From Tannerella sp. (GTDB taxonomy: Bacteria > Bacteroidota > Bacteroidia > Bacteroidales > Tannerellaceae), in contig JAITNE010000030.1 in the NCBI GenBank assembly GCA_031290635.1, positions 1 to 5,400 of the forward strand: 5,400 bases of DNA, read 5' to 3'. The first letter of the stretch is position 1; each line of letters starts with the position of its first letter. The position numbers and the translations under genes were made by a program. A model generated the notes under the pieces. The model was given only the letters and a program-made list of their open reading frames with translations. It had not been told where the DNA came from and ran no database searches. This document shows positions 1-5,400 of this stretch, piece after piece.

Positions 1-1
1 A

Positions 2-439
2 TCCCTTAGCGAAACCGTGAAACGCAGTTTGTATCCGGTATTGCGCAACCAAATCGTCGGTAAAAGCGAACAGGACGCAGCTAATTTGTTGCTTAATTTT
101 GTACAGTTTGCCTTTCAATATAAAATCGACGAAGAACAATTCGGTTATGAACGTCCGCTTTTTGCCGATGAAACCTTCTTTTATCCGTTCAGCGATTGTG
201 AAGACAGGGCTATACTTTACTCCGTATTAGTTCGGGAATTATTGGGTTTGGAAGTTGTTTTGCTGCATTATCCCGGTCACTTGGCAACGGCAGTACATTT
301 CAATGAGGCTGTACAAGGCGATTATTTGATGATTGACGGCAGGAAATTTCTGGTTTGCGATCCTACTTACATCGGCGCTCCTATCGGCATAACAATGGAA
401 GAATACAAGCAAACACAGGCAAAAGTGGTAAGAATTTAA
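2..439 (+). CDS. Transglutaminase-like domain protein, C-terminal part (5' end outside the window)
   Basis: The reading frame is open from the left edge and ends at TAA 437-439, giving about 145 residues. A GTG at 17-19 could be taken as a start, but the frame continues upstream and the encoded text before it (SLSET) reads naturally, so this is the tail of a longer protein. The sequence shows the three catalytic blocks of a papain-like transglutaminase/cysteine-protease fold in the right order: Cys in DCEDRA (codon 197-199), His in PGHLATAV (codon 278-280) and Asp in VCDPTYIG (codon 359-361). The Asp-Cys-Glu-Asp-Arg block is typical of bacterial transglutaminase-like proteins. Similar proteins are, from memory, common in Bacteroidales and usually annotated as hypothetical. 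The intact triad suggests an active thiol enzyme (peptidase or amide hydrolase), but the substrate is unknown. Localisation cannot be judged because the N-terminus is missing. The downstream helicase has its own promoter element, so the two are probably separate transcription units. Confidence 0.88.
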   Translation, partial: SLSETVKRSLYPVLRNQIVGKSEQDAANLLLNFVQFAFQYKIDEEQFGYERPLFADETFFYPFSDCEDRAILYSVLVRELLGLEVVLLHYPGHLATAVHFNEAVQGDYLMIDGRKFLVCDPTYIGAPIGITMEEYKQTQAKVVRI

Positions 440-449
440 AAATCACCGA

Positions 450-480
450 CAAAGTCTTTGCAAATCCCCAATTGTCAATT
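450..480. repeat. Two short dyads upstream of the helicase promoter
   Basis: CAAAG-T-CTTTG (450-460) and AATTG-T-CAATT (470-480) are two perfect 5-bp dyads, each around a single T, with centres exactly 20 bp apart. A third palindrome, TTTGCAAA (457-464), overlaps the first. They lie directly upstream of the -7 element at 489-496, where a regulator could bind. They are short and AT-rich, so chance is a real alternative. No rho-independent terminator is visible for the preceding gene in this gap. Confidence 0.25.
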
Positions 481-488
481 AATTTCAT

Positions 489-496
489 TACTTTTG
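489..496 (+). promoter_or_regulatory. Bacteroidota-type -7 promoter element for the helicase gene
   Basis: TACTTTTG matches the TAnnTTTG consensus of the Bacteroidota primary sigma factor, and is followed by C as in the second promoter of this window (TACTTTTGC in both). No good TTTG -33 element lies at the expected 19-21 bp: the nearest candidates are TTG at 472-474 (14 bp) and TTTG at 457-460 (28 bp). The promoter may therefore be weak or helped by an activator. Transcription would begin near 500-504, leaving a leader of about 20 nt. Confidence 0.6.
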
Positions 497-515
497 CAGC
501 GTATTTAAAACAAAA

Positions 516-524
516 ATGATTTGA
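516..524 (+). other. Start region of the helicase: two-codon ATG ORF overlapping the TTG start
   Basis: The only ATG near the helicase start, at 516-518, is out of frame and reads ATG ATT TGA (Met-Ile-stop), ending at 524. The helicase frame is closed upstream by TAA at 506-508 and contains no ATG or GTG before the protein's conserved beginning. TTG at 521-523 is therefore the best start. The TGA of the mini-ORF overlaps this TTG. A one-base insertion or a two-base deletion would put the ATG in frame, so a sequence error is possible. Confidence 0.45.
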
Positions 525-2275
525 AAAATTTTGAAGAACTGGGCGTATCGCCCGAATTAGTCAAGGCAGTTAGCGAGATGGGGTTCGATGCTCCCATGCC
601 TGTTCAAGAGGAAGTTATTCCTCTACTTCTGCAAAACGCGGGTGATATTATTGCCCTCGCACAGACGGGTACAGGCAAAACTGCTGCTTACGGACTGCCT
701 GTACTCCAGCAAACAGACACTAACCTGCGTCGTCCGCAGACGCTTATCCTCTGCCCTACCCGCGAGCTGTGCCTGCAGATAGCTTCCGACCTCAACGACT
801 ACTCCAAATACGTTGACCGACTCTCCGTGCTGCCCGTTTATGGCGGTTCAAGCATTGAAAGCCAGATCAGGACGCTATCCAAAGGAGTACATATTATCGT
901 TGCAACGCCGGGCAGACTGCTCGACCTGATGAACCGCCGCGTAGCCGACCTCTCGACCGTCCGCAACGTTATCCTCGACGAAGCCGACGAGATGCTTTCC
1001 ATGGGATTTGAAGACAGCATCATCGCCATACTCGCCGCTGTACCGCAGGAGCGCAACATGCTGCTCTTTTCAGCCACCATGCCCCATGAAATAGAGAAGA
1101 TAACTACAAAATACATGCGGACGCCTGTAAAAGTAGTCATCGGAAGAAAAAATCAGGGCAATGAGAACATCCGGCATATTTACGTAACTGTACATGCTAA
1201 GGACAAATACCTGGCGCTAAAGCGAATCGCCGATTATTATCCCAACATTTACGGAATAATATTTTGCCGTACCCGTCGCGAAACTCAGGAGATAGCCGAC
1301 AGCCTCATCCACGACGGCTACAACGCCGACGCCCTCCACGGCGAACTGACCCAGCAGGCGCGCGACTTCGTCATGCAGAAGTTTCGCCACCGCAACCTGC
1401 AGCTGCTTGTCGCTACAGACGTTGCCGCGCGAGGTTTGGATGTGGACGACCTCACCCACGTCATCCACTACGGTCTGCCCGACGAAGCCGAAGCCTACAC
1501 CCACCGTAGCGGACGCACCGCCCGCGCCGGCAAGACGGGCATATCGCTTTCGATCTGCCACACAAAAGAGAAAGGTCGCCTGCGCAAGATAATGGAGACC
1601 ATCAGCGGCAAGTTTGAACAGGGCAAAATCCCTGACAACAAGACTATTTGCGAGAAGCAACTGTTTAACTTTGTCGATAAAATAGAGAAAGTCGAAGTAA
1701 ACGAAGCCGAGATAGCCGAGATAATGCCTGCCATCTATCGCAAGCTCGAATGGCTTGAAAAGGAAGACGTCATCAAACGCATCATCTCGCTTGAGTTCAA
1801 CCGCCTTATCGACTATTACCGCAACGCTCCGAGCATAGAGCCGGTTGACGACAGCAGACCCTACAGAGAGAAGTCGAAGGACGGCAAGAGCCGCGAAAAG
1901 GACGGCGGACGCTCGCAGCGCAGACTCTCTGCCGACCATGCCGAGGGTGATATGAAGATACTCAAACTCAATTTCGGTCGGCGCGACACTCTCATTCCTC
2001 CGCAGCTTATCGACCTTGTCAACCATTGCGTTAAAGGACGTCGCATAGATATAGGACGAATCGAGCTGCATGATGATTTCACGCTCTTTGAGGTCAATAA
2101 AGAAGACGCCGGCAGAGTTATGGATCAGATGAACTCGTTTGAGGTCGAGGGCAGGAAAATTCATGTCCTCCCGTCGGAAAAGAAAATAGAGCGCGACAAG
2201 CGACGGAAAAGCGCTGTCAACAAAGGATTTCCGAGTAGAAGCGACGGGAAAAACAAAGGTCGTAGAAAAAAATAA
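521..2275 (+). CDS. deaD: DEAD-box ATP-dependent RNA helicase, DeaD/CsdA-like, with DbpA-type RNA-binding domain
   Basis: This 584-residue cytoplasmic enzyme should unwind short RNA duplexes using ATP. Relatives of this architecture act in ribosome assembly, cold adaptation and mRNA turnover. All core motifs are visible: Q motif with PMPVQ (25-29), motif I AQTGTGKT (47-54), Ia PTRELCLQIA (79-88), Ib TPGRLLDL (129-136), II DEAD (153-156), III SAT (184-186), IV IIFCRTR (246-252), V ATDVAARGLDV (298-308) and VI HRSGRTARAG (328-337). A helical middle region follows (about 345-435), then a charged linker rich in Arg, Lys and Asp (445-475). Next comes a DbpA-like RRM fold (about 478-550, with MKILKLNFG, IGRIELHDDFTLFEV and GRKIHV), and a very basic tail ends in GRRKK. 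The start is TTG, with no in-frame ATG available and no Shine-Dalgarno. The length is near that of E. coli DeaD. The family is certain; the precise RNA target is not visible, and the symbol is given for architecture only. Confidence 0.97.
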   Translation: MKNFEELGVSPELVKAVSEMGFDAPMPVQEEVIPLLLQNAGDIIALAQTGTGKTAAYGLPVLQQTDTNLRRPQTLILCPTRELCLQIASDLNDYSKYVDRLSVLPVYGGSSIESQIRTLSKGVHIIVATPGRLLDLMNRRVADLSTVRNVILDEADEMLSMGFEDSIIAILAAVPQERNMLLFSATMPHEIEKITTKYMRTPVKVVIGRKNQGNENIRHIYVTVHAKDKYLALKRIADYYPNIYGIIFCRTRRETQEIADSLIHDGYNADALHGELTQQARDFVMQKFRHRNLQLLVATDVAARGLDVDDLTHVIHYGLPDEAEAYTHRSGRTARAGKTGISLSICHTKEKGRLRKIMETISGKFEQGKIPDNKTICEKQLFNFVDKIEKVEVNEAEIAEIMPAIYRKLEWLEKEDVIKRIISLEFNRLIDYYRNAPSIEPVDDSRPYREKSKDGKSREKDGGRSQRRLSADHAEGDMKILKLNFGRRDTLIPPQLIDLVNHCVKGRRIDIGRIELHDDFTLFEVNKEDAGRVMDQMNSFEVEGRKIHVLPSEKKIERDKRRKSAVNKGFPSRSDGKNKGRRKK

Positions 2276-2289
2276 CTTCCTGTTATTTT
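2269..2289 (+). terminator. Possible weak terminator hairpin spanning the helicase stop codon
   Basis: AAAATAAC (2269-2276) and GTTATTTT (2282-2289) are perfect 8-bp inverted repeats around the loop TTCCT. The stem contains the helicase TAA stop (2273-2275) and ends in a T-run. Seven of the eight pairs are A-T, so the RNA hairpin would be weak. The 3' arm overlaps the TTTG -33 element of the next promoter, which may instead explain that sequence. Confidence 0.3.
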
Positions 2290-2318
2290 GATTATATCGA
2301 ATATTTGTACTACTTTTG
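2287..2318 (+). promoter_or_regulatory. Bacteroidota primary-sigma promoter for the beta-barrel protein gene
   Basis: TTTG at 2287-2290 (-33) and TACTTTTG at 2311-2318 (-7, TAnnTTTG) are separated by exactly 20 bp, matching the Bacteroidota housekeeping promoter consensus. Transcription should start at about 2322-2326, giving a leader near 160 nt before the ATG at 2483. It likely also drives the downstream methyltransferase gene, for which no separate promoter is seen. Confidence 0.8.
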
Positions 2319-2482
2319 CTGCATCGGTAATGAAAACAAAACTGAATAACGGGCGTTGAATATTGGGAAAATAATGTTTTTTCGAGTTCACAAGATACTG
2401 ATATTCATAGTTTCCCGCCCGTTATATAGAAAAGAGATAAATCTTGCTTAGGAAACAGCAGGGGAATAAAATTTTGGGCATC
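2319..2482 (+). promoter_or_regulatory. Long structured 5' leader with a 10-bp inverted repeat
   Basis: The untranslated leader contains a perfect inverted repeat, ATAACGGGCG (2346-2355) and CGCCCGTTAT (2416-2425), enclosing 60 nt. Inside it GGGAAA (2365-2370) can pair with TTTCCC (2411-2416). Using nine outer pairs, the two stems stack with a 10-nt bulge and leave a 40-nt loop. GAATAT (2358-2363) can pair alternatively with ATATTC (2401-2406), which conflicts with the inner stem. A nine-codon ORF (ATG 2330 to TGA 2359, MKTKLNNGR) begins a few bases after the predicted transcription start and covers the 5' arm. No T-run follows the stem, so it is not a standard terminator. It could be a cis-regulatory leader or a small RNA; I do not recognise a known riboswitch family. 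Confidence 0.4.
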
Positions 2483-4177
2483 ATGAAACAAATTGTAATT
2501 TGCTTTTTATTACTAATCGGGACGGCTACAACCCTCCATTCGCAGGACAAACTTGTGCTTATCAGCGGCAAAACGATCGATGTGAAAGTACAACAGGTTC
2601 TTGACGATATCGTTAAATATACATATCCGGGTGAGATAGATATGTATCAACGTCCCAAGTCAGGCATTGCATACATCCTGTATGCAAACGGCAAGAAGGA
2701 TACTTTCGACAAGAACTACCGCGATAAGGAGACGGGCAGTTCTGCTACTGCTTCGAGCCGCTCGTCTGCCGCAACATCTCGCTCATCTGCTGAAAGCAGC
2801 CGCTTGTCTTCGGACGATGGGATACCCTGGCAGGACGTCAAGACTACCTTCTCGGAAGCCGACGTATCCAAGATGAAGCGTTTGCAGCGCATCTCGGCAG
2901 TCTCGACCGTTAGCTACAAAGACGCCGTGCAGCAGCTCAAGAAGAAAGCGGCGGCTATCGGCGGCACTATCATCCTTATTATGGACGTACCCGAAAACGC
3001 TGAAAGCAGTGAAACGGAAGTTATGGGTATAGCCTACCGCGACGAGGCTTCGGAATATACTCCCAAGACCTCTAACGAGCGTACTTCGACGCCGGTCGAG
3101 AACTCGGCGAATGCACGTCGCCGTCGCATTGCTCAGCAGCTGGACAGCTACAACAGCGAAGCCGACATTCAACCCGTGCAGAGCACGCGCAGCAGCAGTA
3201 ACTCTACGAGCACGCGCCAGCAACAGTCTGCCGCCCAGCGCGAAACTGCCGCCGAGAGCCAAACCTTCGACAACGACGATTCGCCCGACGCGGTTTATCT
3301 GCTCAGCGGTCGTATTATTCACGGCACTATCCAGGAGTACGACCCTGAAGACTTCGTCAGCATTCGCACTCCTACCGGCAAGGTCTCCGAGTTCTCGATG
3401 GATGACGTCAAGCGGGTAGTACGCGGCAAAGGTAATCAGAGCGCCGCCCGCGCAGGCAGTTCCAAACAGCAATCCGGCCAACGCGGTTCAAGGCAAAACT
3501 ATGACGACGGCTACGGTAACGGCGCGTTCACAAGCGGCTACAAAGGCACATTCAACGCCGGATACAATCTCGCCATGGGAGTAGCTGAAAAAGGCAGCTT
3601 CGGCTTTCACACAAGTCATGGTTATCAGCTTAACGAATACCTTTATGTCGGCGTAGGCGCAGGTCTTAATTTCAATCTGCCCCGCGACCCGACCATGCAG
3701 TTGGACGCAAGTACCGTCAAGTACATTAAGGATGACAGGTATCAATCCGTGCAAGGTCATTTCACGCCTGTTGATTCGCTGACATACATGTACGGCGCCG
3801 ACACGATGTACATGACTGTTCCGATTTTCCTTGACGTACGCGGTTATCTGCCGATGGAGAACTTGCCGATCACTCCGTTTGCCATGCTTCGCGTCGGTTA
3901 TACATTTAATCTAAGCGACGGTTTCGGAGGTATGGGATTGTTTGTTAATCCTGCTATCGGAGCTTCTTATCAACTAACTCCCAGGATTGGACTGAACTTC
4001 AGCATTGGATATATGCGCCAAAGTCTGGGCGTAATCAAAAACGGATATAGAGTCGGTAACGATGTCTACGACCTTCCAAAGTATGGCTTTTACTATGAGG
4101 ACGCAACCAAATCCGGACAAAAGCTTCATAACACTGCTACGCACGGCATAAGTTTGCAGTTGGGGGTAGAGTTTTGA
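2483..4177 (+). CDS. Secreted protein with duplicated small domain and predicted outer-membrane beta-barrel C-terminus
   Basis: This 564-residue protein has no function I can name. Residues 1-21 are a Sec signal peptide (MKQ, hydrophobic VICFLLLIG, then TLHSQ) without a lipobox Cys. Residues 22-75 form a small beta-rich domain (LVLISGKTIDVKV, later YILYANGKKDTF), a pattern frequent at the start of Bacteroidota envelope proteins. A second, diverged copy sits at 269-314 (VYLLSGRIIHGTI, later DDVKRVVRG). Between them are a Ser/Ala/Arg-rich linker (85-112), a compact domain at 114-188 containing KKKAAAIGGTIILI that recalls DUF4156-like lipoproteins, and a Gln/Ser-rich linker (195-265). After a Gly/Ser/Gln linker (315-350), residues 353-564 alternate polar and hydrophobic strands with many Gly and Tyr and end in GVEF. 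A terminal Phe is the usual BAM recognition residue, so a barrel is inferred. ATG 2483 is chosen over TTG 2444 because it places the signal peptide at the N-terminus. The gene has its own promoter and leader. Confidence 0.93.
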   Translation: MKQIVICFLLLIGTATTLHSQDKLVLISGKTIDVKVQQVLDDIVKYTYPGEIDMYQRPKSGIAYILYANGKKDTFDKNYRDKETGSSATASSRSSAATSRSSAESSRLSSDDGIPWQDVKTTFSEADVSKMKRLQRISAVSTVSYKDAVQQLKKKAAAIGGTIILIMDVPENAESSETEVMGIAYRDEASEYTPKTSNERTSTPVENSANARRRRIAQQLDSYNSEADIQPVQSTRSSSNSTSTRQQQSAAQRETAAESQTFDNDDSPDAVYLLSGRIIHGTIQEYDPEDFVSIRTPTGKVSEFSMDDVKRVVRGKGNQSAARAGSSKQQSGQRGSRQNYDDGYGNGAFTSGYKGTFNAGYNLAMGVAEKGSFGFHTSHGYQLNEYLYVGVGAGLNFNLPRDPTMQLDASTVKYIKDDRYQSVQGHFTPVDSLTYMYGADTMYMTVPIFLDVRGYLPMENLPITPFAMLRVGYTFNLSDGFGGMGLFVNPAIGASYQLTPRIGLNFSIGYMRQSLGVIKNGYRVGNDVYDLPKYGFYYEDATKSGQKLHNTATHGISLQLGVEF

Positions 4178-4228
4178 AAAAGTCAGGGATAGAAGGTTGA
4201 AGCAATCAGGAACAGTATTTTGAAAAAG
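4172..4228 (+). repeat. 11-nt direct repeat across the gap before the methyltransferase gene
   Basis: TTTTGAAAAAG occurs at 4172-4182, across the TGA stop of the barrel gene, and again at 4218-4228, where its TTG is the proposed start of the next gene. The copies are 46 nt apart and so in different frames. The 42-bp gap between the genes shows no promoter consensus and no hairpin with a T-run, which fits co-transcription. AGGA at 4208-4211, 8 nt before the TTG, is a weak Shine-Dalgarno-like match. The repeat is short and A/T-rich and may be chance. Confidence 0.3.
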
Positions 4229-5400
4229 CAGAAGTTCCCGCTATTTGAGGGCGTTAAGATTCTCGGAGTAGCAGCCGAAGGTAAAGCTATCGCCAAGGTA
4301 AACGAGATGGTAGTCTTTGTACCCTGGGTTGTGCCGGGCGACGTTGTAGATATCCAAATAACAAAAAAACGTCATAATTACGCTGAAGGGCGTGCCGTCG
4401 GTATTCGCGAATACTCGACGGTACGCTCTCAGCCTTTTTGCGAGCATTTCACGGTTTGCGGAGGGTGCAAGTGGCAGAATCTTCCCTACGATGAGCAGTT
4501 GCGCTACAAGCAACAGCAGGTAACCGACAATATCACCCGTATAGGCAAGGTCGAGTACGACGAGCTACGCCCGATTACAGGCTCGGCTCAGACCGTTTGC
4601 TATCGCAACAAGTTGGAATACACATTCTCGAACCGTCGCTGGCTCACTTTCGAGGAGATGGATCTCGTGCAGGACGCTGCTTCGCACAACGGCGCGGGTT
4701 TTCATATCCCCGGAAAGTTCGACAAGGTCTTGGATATTAATAAATGTTGGCTTCAGGAGGATATTTCAAACCGCATCCGTTTGTTTATCAAGAATTATTG
4801 TCTGGCTCACGAGCTGCCTTTCTTTGATTTACGCGAGCAAACCGGTTTCATTCGCACGATTATTGTGCGCACATCCTCGACGGGCGAGCTTATGCTTATT
4901 GTTACTTTATTTCGAGATGATGAAGACGAAATCGAACGTCTGATGACTGCCGTAAAAGATAATTTCCCCGAAATAACATCGCTGCTGTATGTTGTCAACA
5001 ATAAATGCAACGACACTATCACCGACCTCGACGTTCTTACGTTCAGCGGCAAAGATCATCTGATGGAGAAGATGGAAGACCTGCAGTTCAAGATTAGTCC
5101 GAAGTCGTTTTACCAGACTAACAGCCTGCAAGCCTGCAAACTTTATTCGACAGTCCGCGAGTTTGCGGCGCTGACAGGCTCTGAAACAGTTTACGATTTA
5201 TATACCGGAACAGGCACAATAGCCTGCTTCATCGCCCGAAGCGCGGACAGAGTTATCGGCATAGAATACGTTCCCGAAGCCATCGAAGACGCCCGCGAGA
5301 ATGCGAATCTCAATAATCTGCACAACCTCGAATTTTTCGCCGGCGACATGAAAGACATCCTTACTTCATCCTTCATAGCCGAGCACGGCAGTCCCGACGT
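4220..5400 (+). CDS. rlmD: 23S rRNA (uracil-5-)-methyltransferase, RlmD/RumA family, 3' end outside the window
   Basis: This cytoplasmic enzyme transfers a methyl group from S-adenosylmethionine to C5 of a uracil in 23S rRNA (U1939 for E. coli RlmD). The 393 visible residues hold a TRAM RNA-binding domain (about 5-62, with AAEGKAIAKV and VPGDVVDIQI). Iron-sulfur ligands follow in CEHFTVCGGC (Cys74, Cys80, Cys83), with a likely fourth at Cys176 (NKCWLQ). Then come the substrate-site motif SPKSFYQTN (293-301), SAM motif I VYDLYTGTGTI (324-334) and acidic Glu349 in GIEYVPEAI. The window ends at the sequence SPDV, just before the expected DPPR motif and the catalytic Cys, so completeness cannot be tested. 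The frame is closed upstream by TAG 4190-4192 with no ATG or GTG, so TTG 4220 is chosen; it gives the short lysine-rich N-terminus usual for the family. It lies 42 bp after the barrel gene with no promoter seen, suggesting co-transcription. Family membership is certain; the exact target uridine is inferred by homology. Confidence 0.96.
   Translation, partial: MKKQKFPLFEGVKILGVAAEGKAIAKVNEMVVFVPWVVPGDVVDIQITKKRHNYAEGRAVGIREYSTVRSQPFCEHFTVCGGCKWQNLPYDEQLRYKQQQVTDNITRIGKVEYDELRPITGSAQTVCYRNKLEYTFSNRRWLTFEEMDLVQDAASHNGAGFHIPGKFDKVLDINKCWLQEDISNRIRLFIKNYCLAHELPFFDLREQTGFIRTIIVRTSSTGELMLIVTLFRDDEDEIERLMTAVKDNFPEITSLLYVVNNKCNDTITDLDVLTFSGKDHLMEKMEDLQFKISPKSFYQTNSLQACKLYSTVREFAALTGSETVYDLYTGTGTIACFIARSADRVIGIEYVPEAIEDARENANLNNLHNLEFFAGDMKDILTSSFIAEHGSPD

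Noticed and set aside
17..19. GTG as the true start of the first gene.
   Set aside because: The frame is open to the window edge and the transglutaminase-like core would lack its N-terminal part, so the gene starts upstream of the window.
1217..2164. A 315-codon open frame on the minus strand opposite the helicase gene.
   Set aside because: It lies wholly antisense to a clearly conserved gene, has no recognisable domain, and is explained by the codon bias of the helicase (frequent GAC, GCC, ATC codons keep the opposite frame open).
2444..2446. TTG as the start of the barrel protein.
   Set aside because: It would put 13 polar residues in front of a textbook signal peptide beginning at ATG 2483.
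2783..3481. A 232-codon open frame on the minus strand opposite the barrel protein gene.
   Set aside because: It is antisense to the low-complexity Ser/Ala/Arg-rich section and reads as a biased shadow, with no promoter or domain of its own.
4241..4513. A 90-codon open frame on the minus strand near the start of the methyltransferase gene.
   Set aside because: It overlaps the TRAM domain and iron-sulfur motif coding sequence on the other strand and shows no independent support.
1..5400. Mobile element, CRISPR array, tRNA, defence or biosynthetic cluster.
   Set aside because: No transposase or integrase, no regularly spaced repeats, no tRNA-like cloverleaf and no cluster of accessory genes is visible; the genes are conserved housekeeping or envelope types.

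Overview
This window looks like chromosomal DNA from the phylum Bacteroidota, most likely the order Bacteroidales. Three things suggest this. All four proteins resemble families familiar from that group. Two promoters carry the TAnnTTTG -7 element of the Bacteroidota primary sigma factor, one with a TTTG -33 element 20 bp upstream. Start codons generally lack a clear Shine-Dalgarno sequence. The species cannot be named from this sequence.

Layout, all on the + strand: (1) 2-439, the C-terminal end of a transglutaminase-like protein whose start lies upstream of the window. (2) 440-520, an 81-bp gap with a -7 promoter element and small dyads. (3) 521-2275, a complete DEAD-box RNA helicase of DeaD/CsdA-like architecture with a C-terminal DbpA-type RNA-binding domain, apparently starting at TTG. 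(4) 2276-2482, a 207-bp gap with a weak hairpin at the helicase stop codon, a very good Bacteroidota promoter and a leader of about 160 nt that contains a 10-bp inverted repeat. (5) 2483-4177, a secreted 564-residue protein with a predicted outer-membrane beta-barrel C-terminus and a duplicated small N-terminal domain. (6) 4178-4219, a 42-bp gap with no visible promoter or terminator. (7) 4220-5400, the first 393 codons of an RlmD/RumA-type 23S rRNA uracil-5-methyltransferase, cut by the window end and also starting at TTG.

Functionally, the helicase and the methyltransferase both belong to RNA and ribosome biology. The envelope protein between them has its own promoter and probably shares a transcript with the methyltransferase. 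The window reads as ordinary core-genome DNA: there is no sign of mobile elements, CRISPR, defence genes, tRNA or rRNA. I see no convincing new system. The points most worth a second look are the structured leader before the barrel protein, that protein's composite architecture, and the ATG-less starts of two conserved genes.
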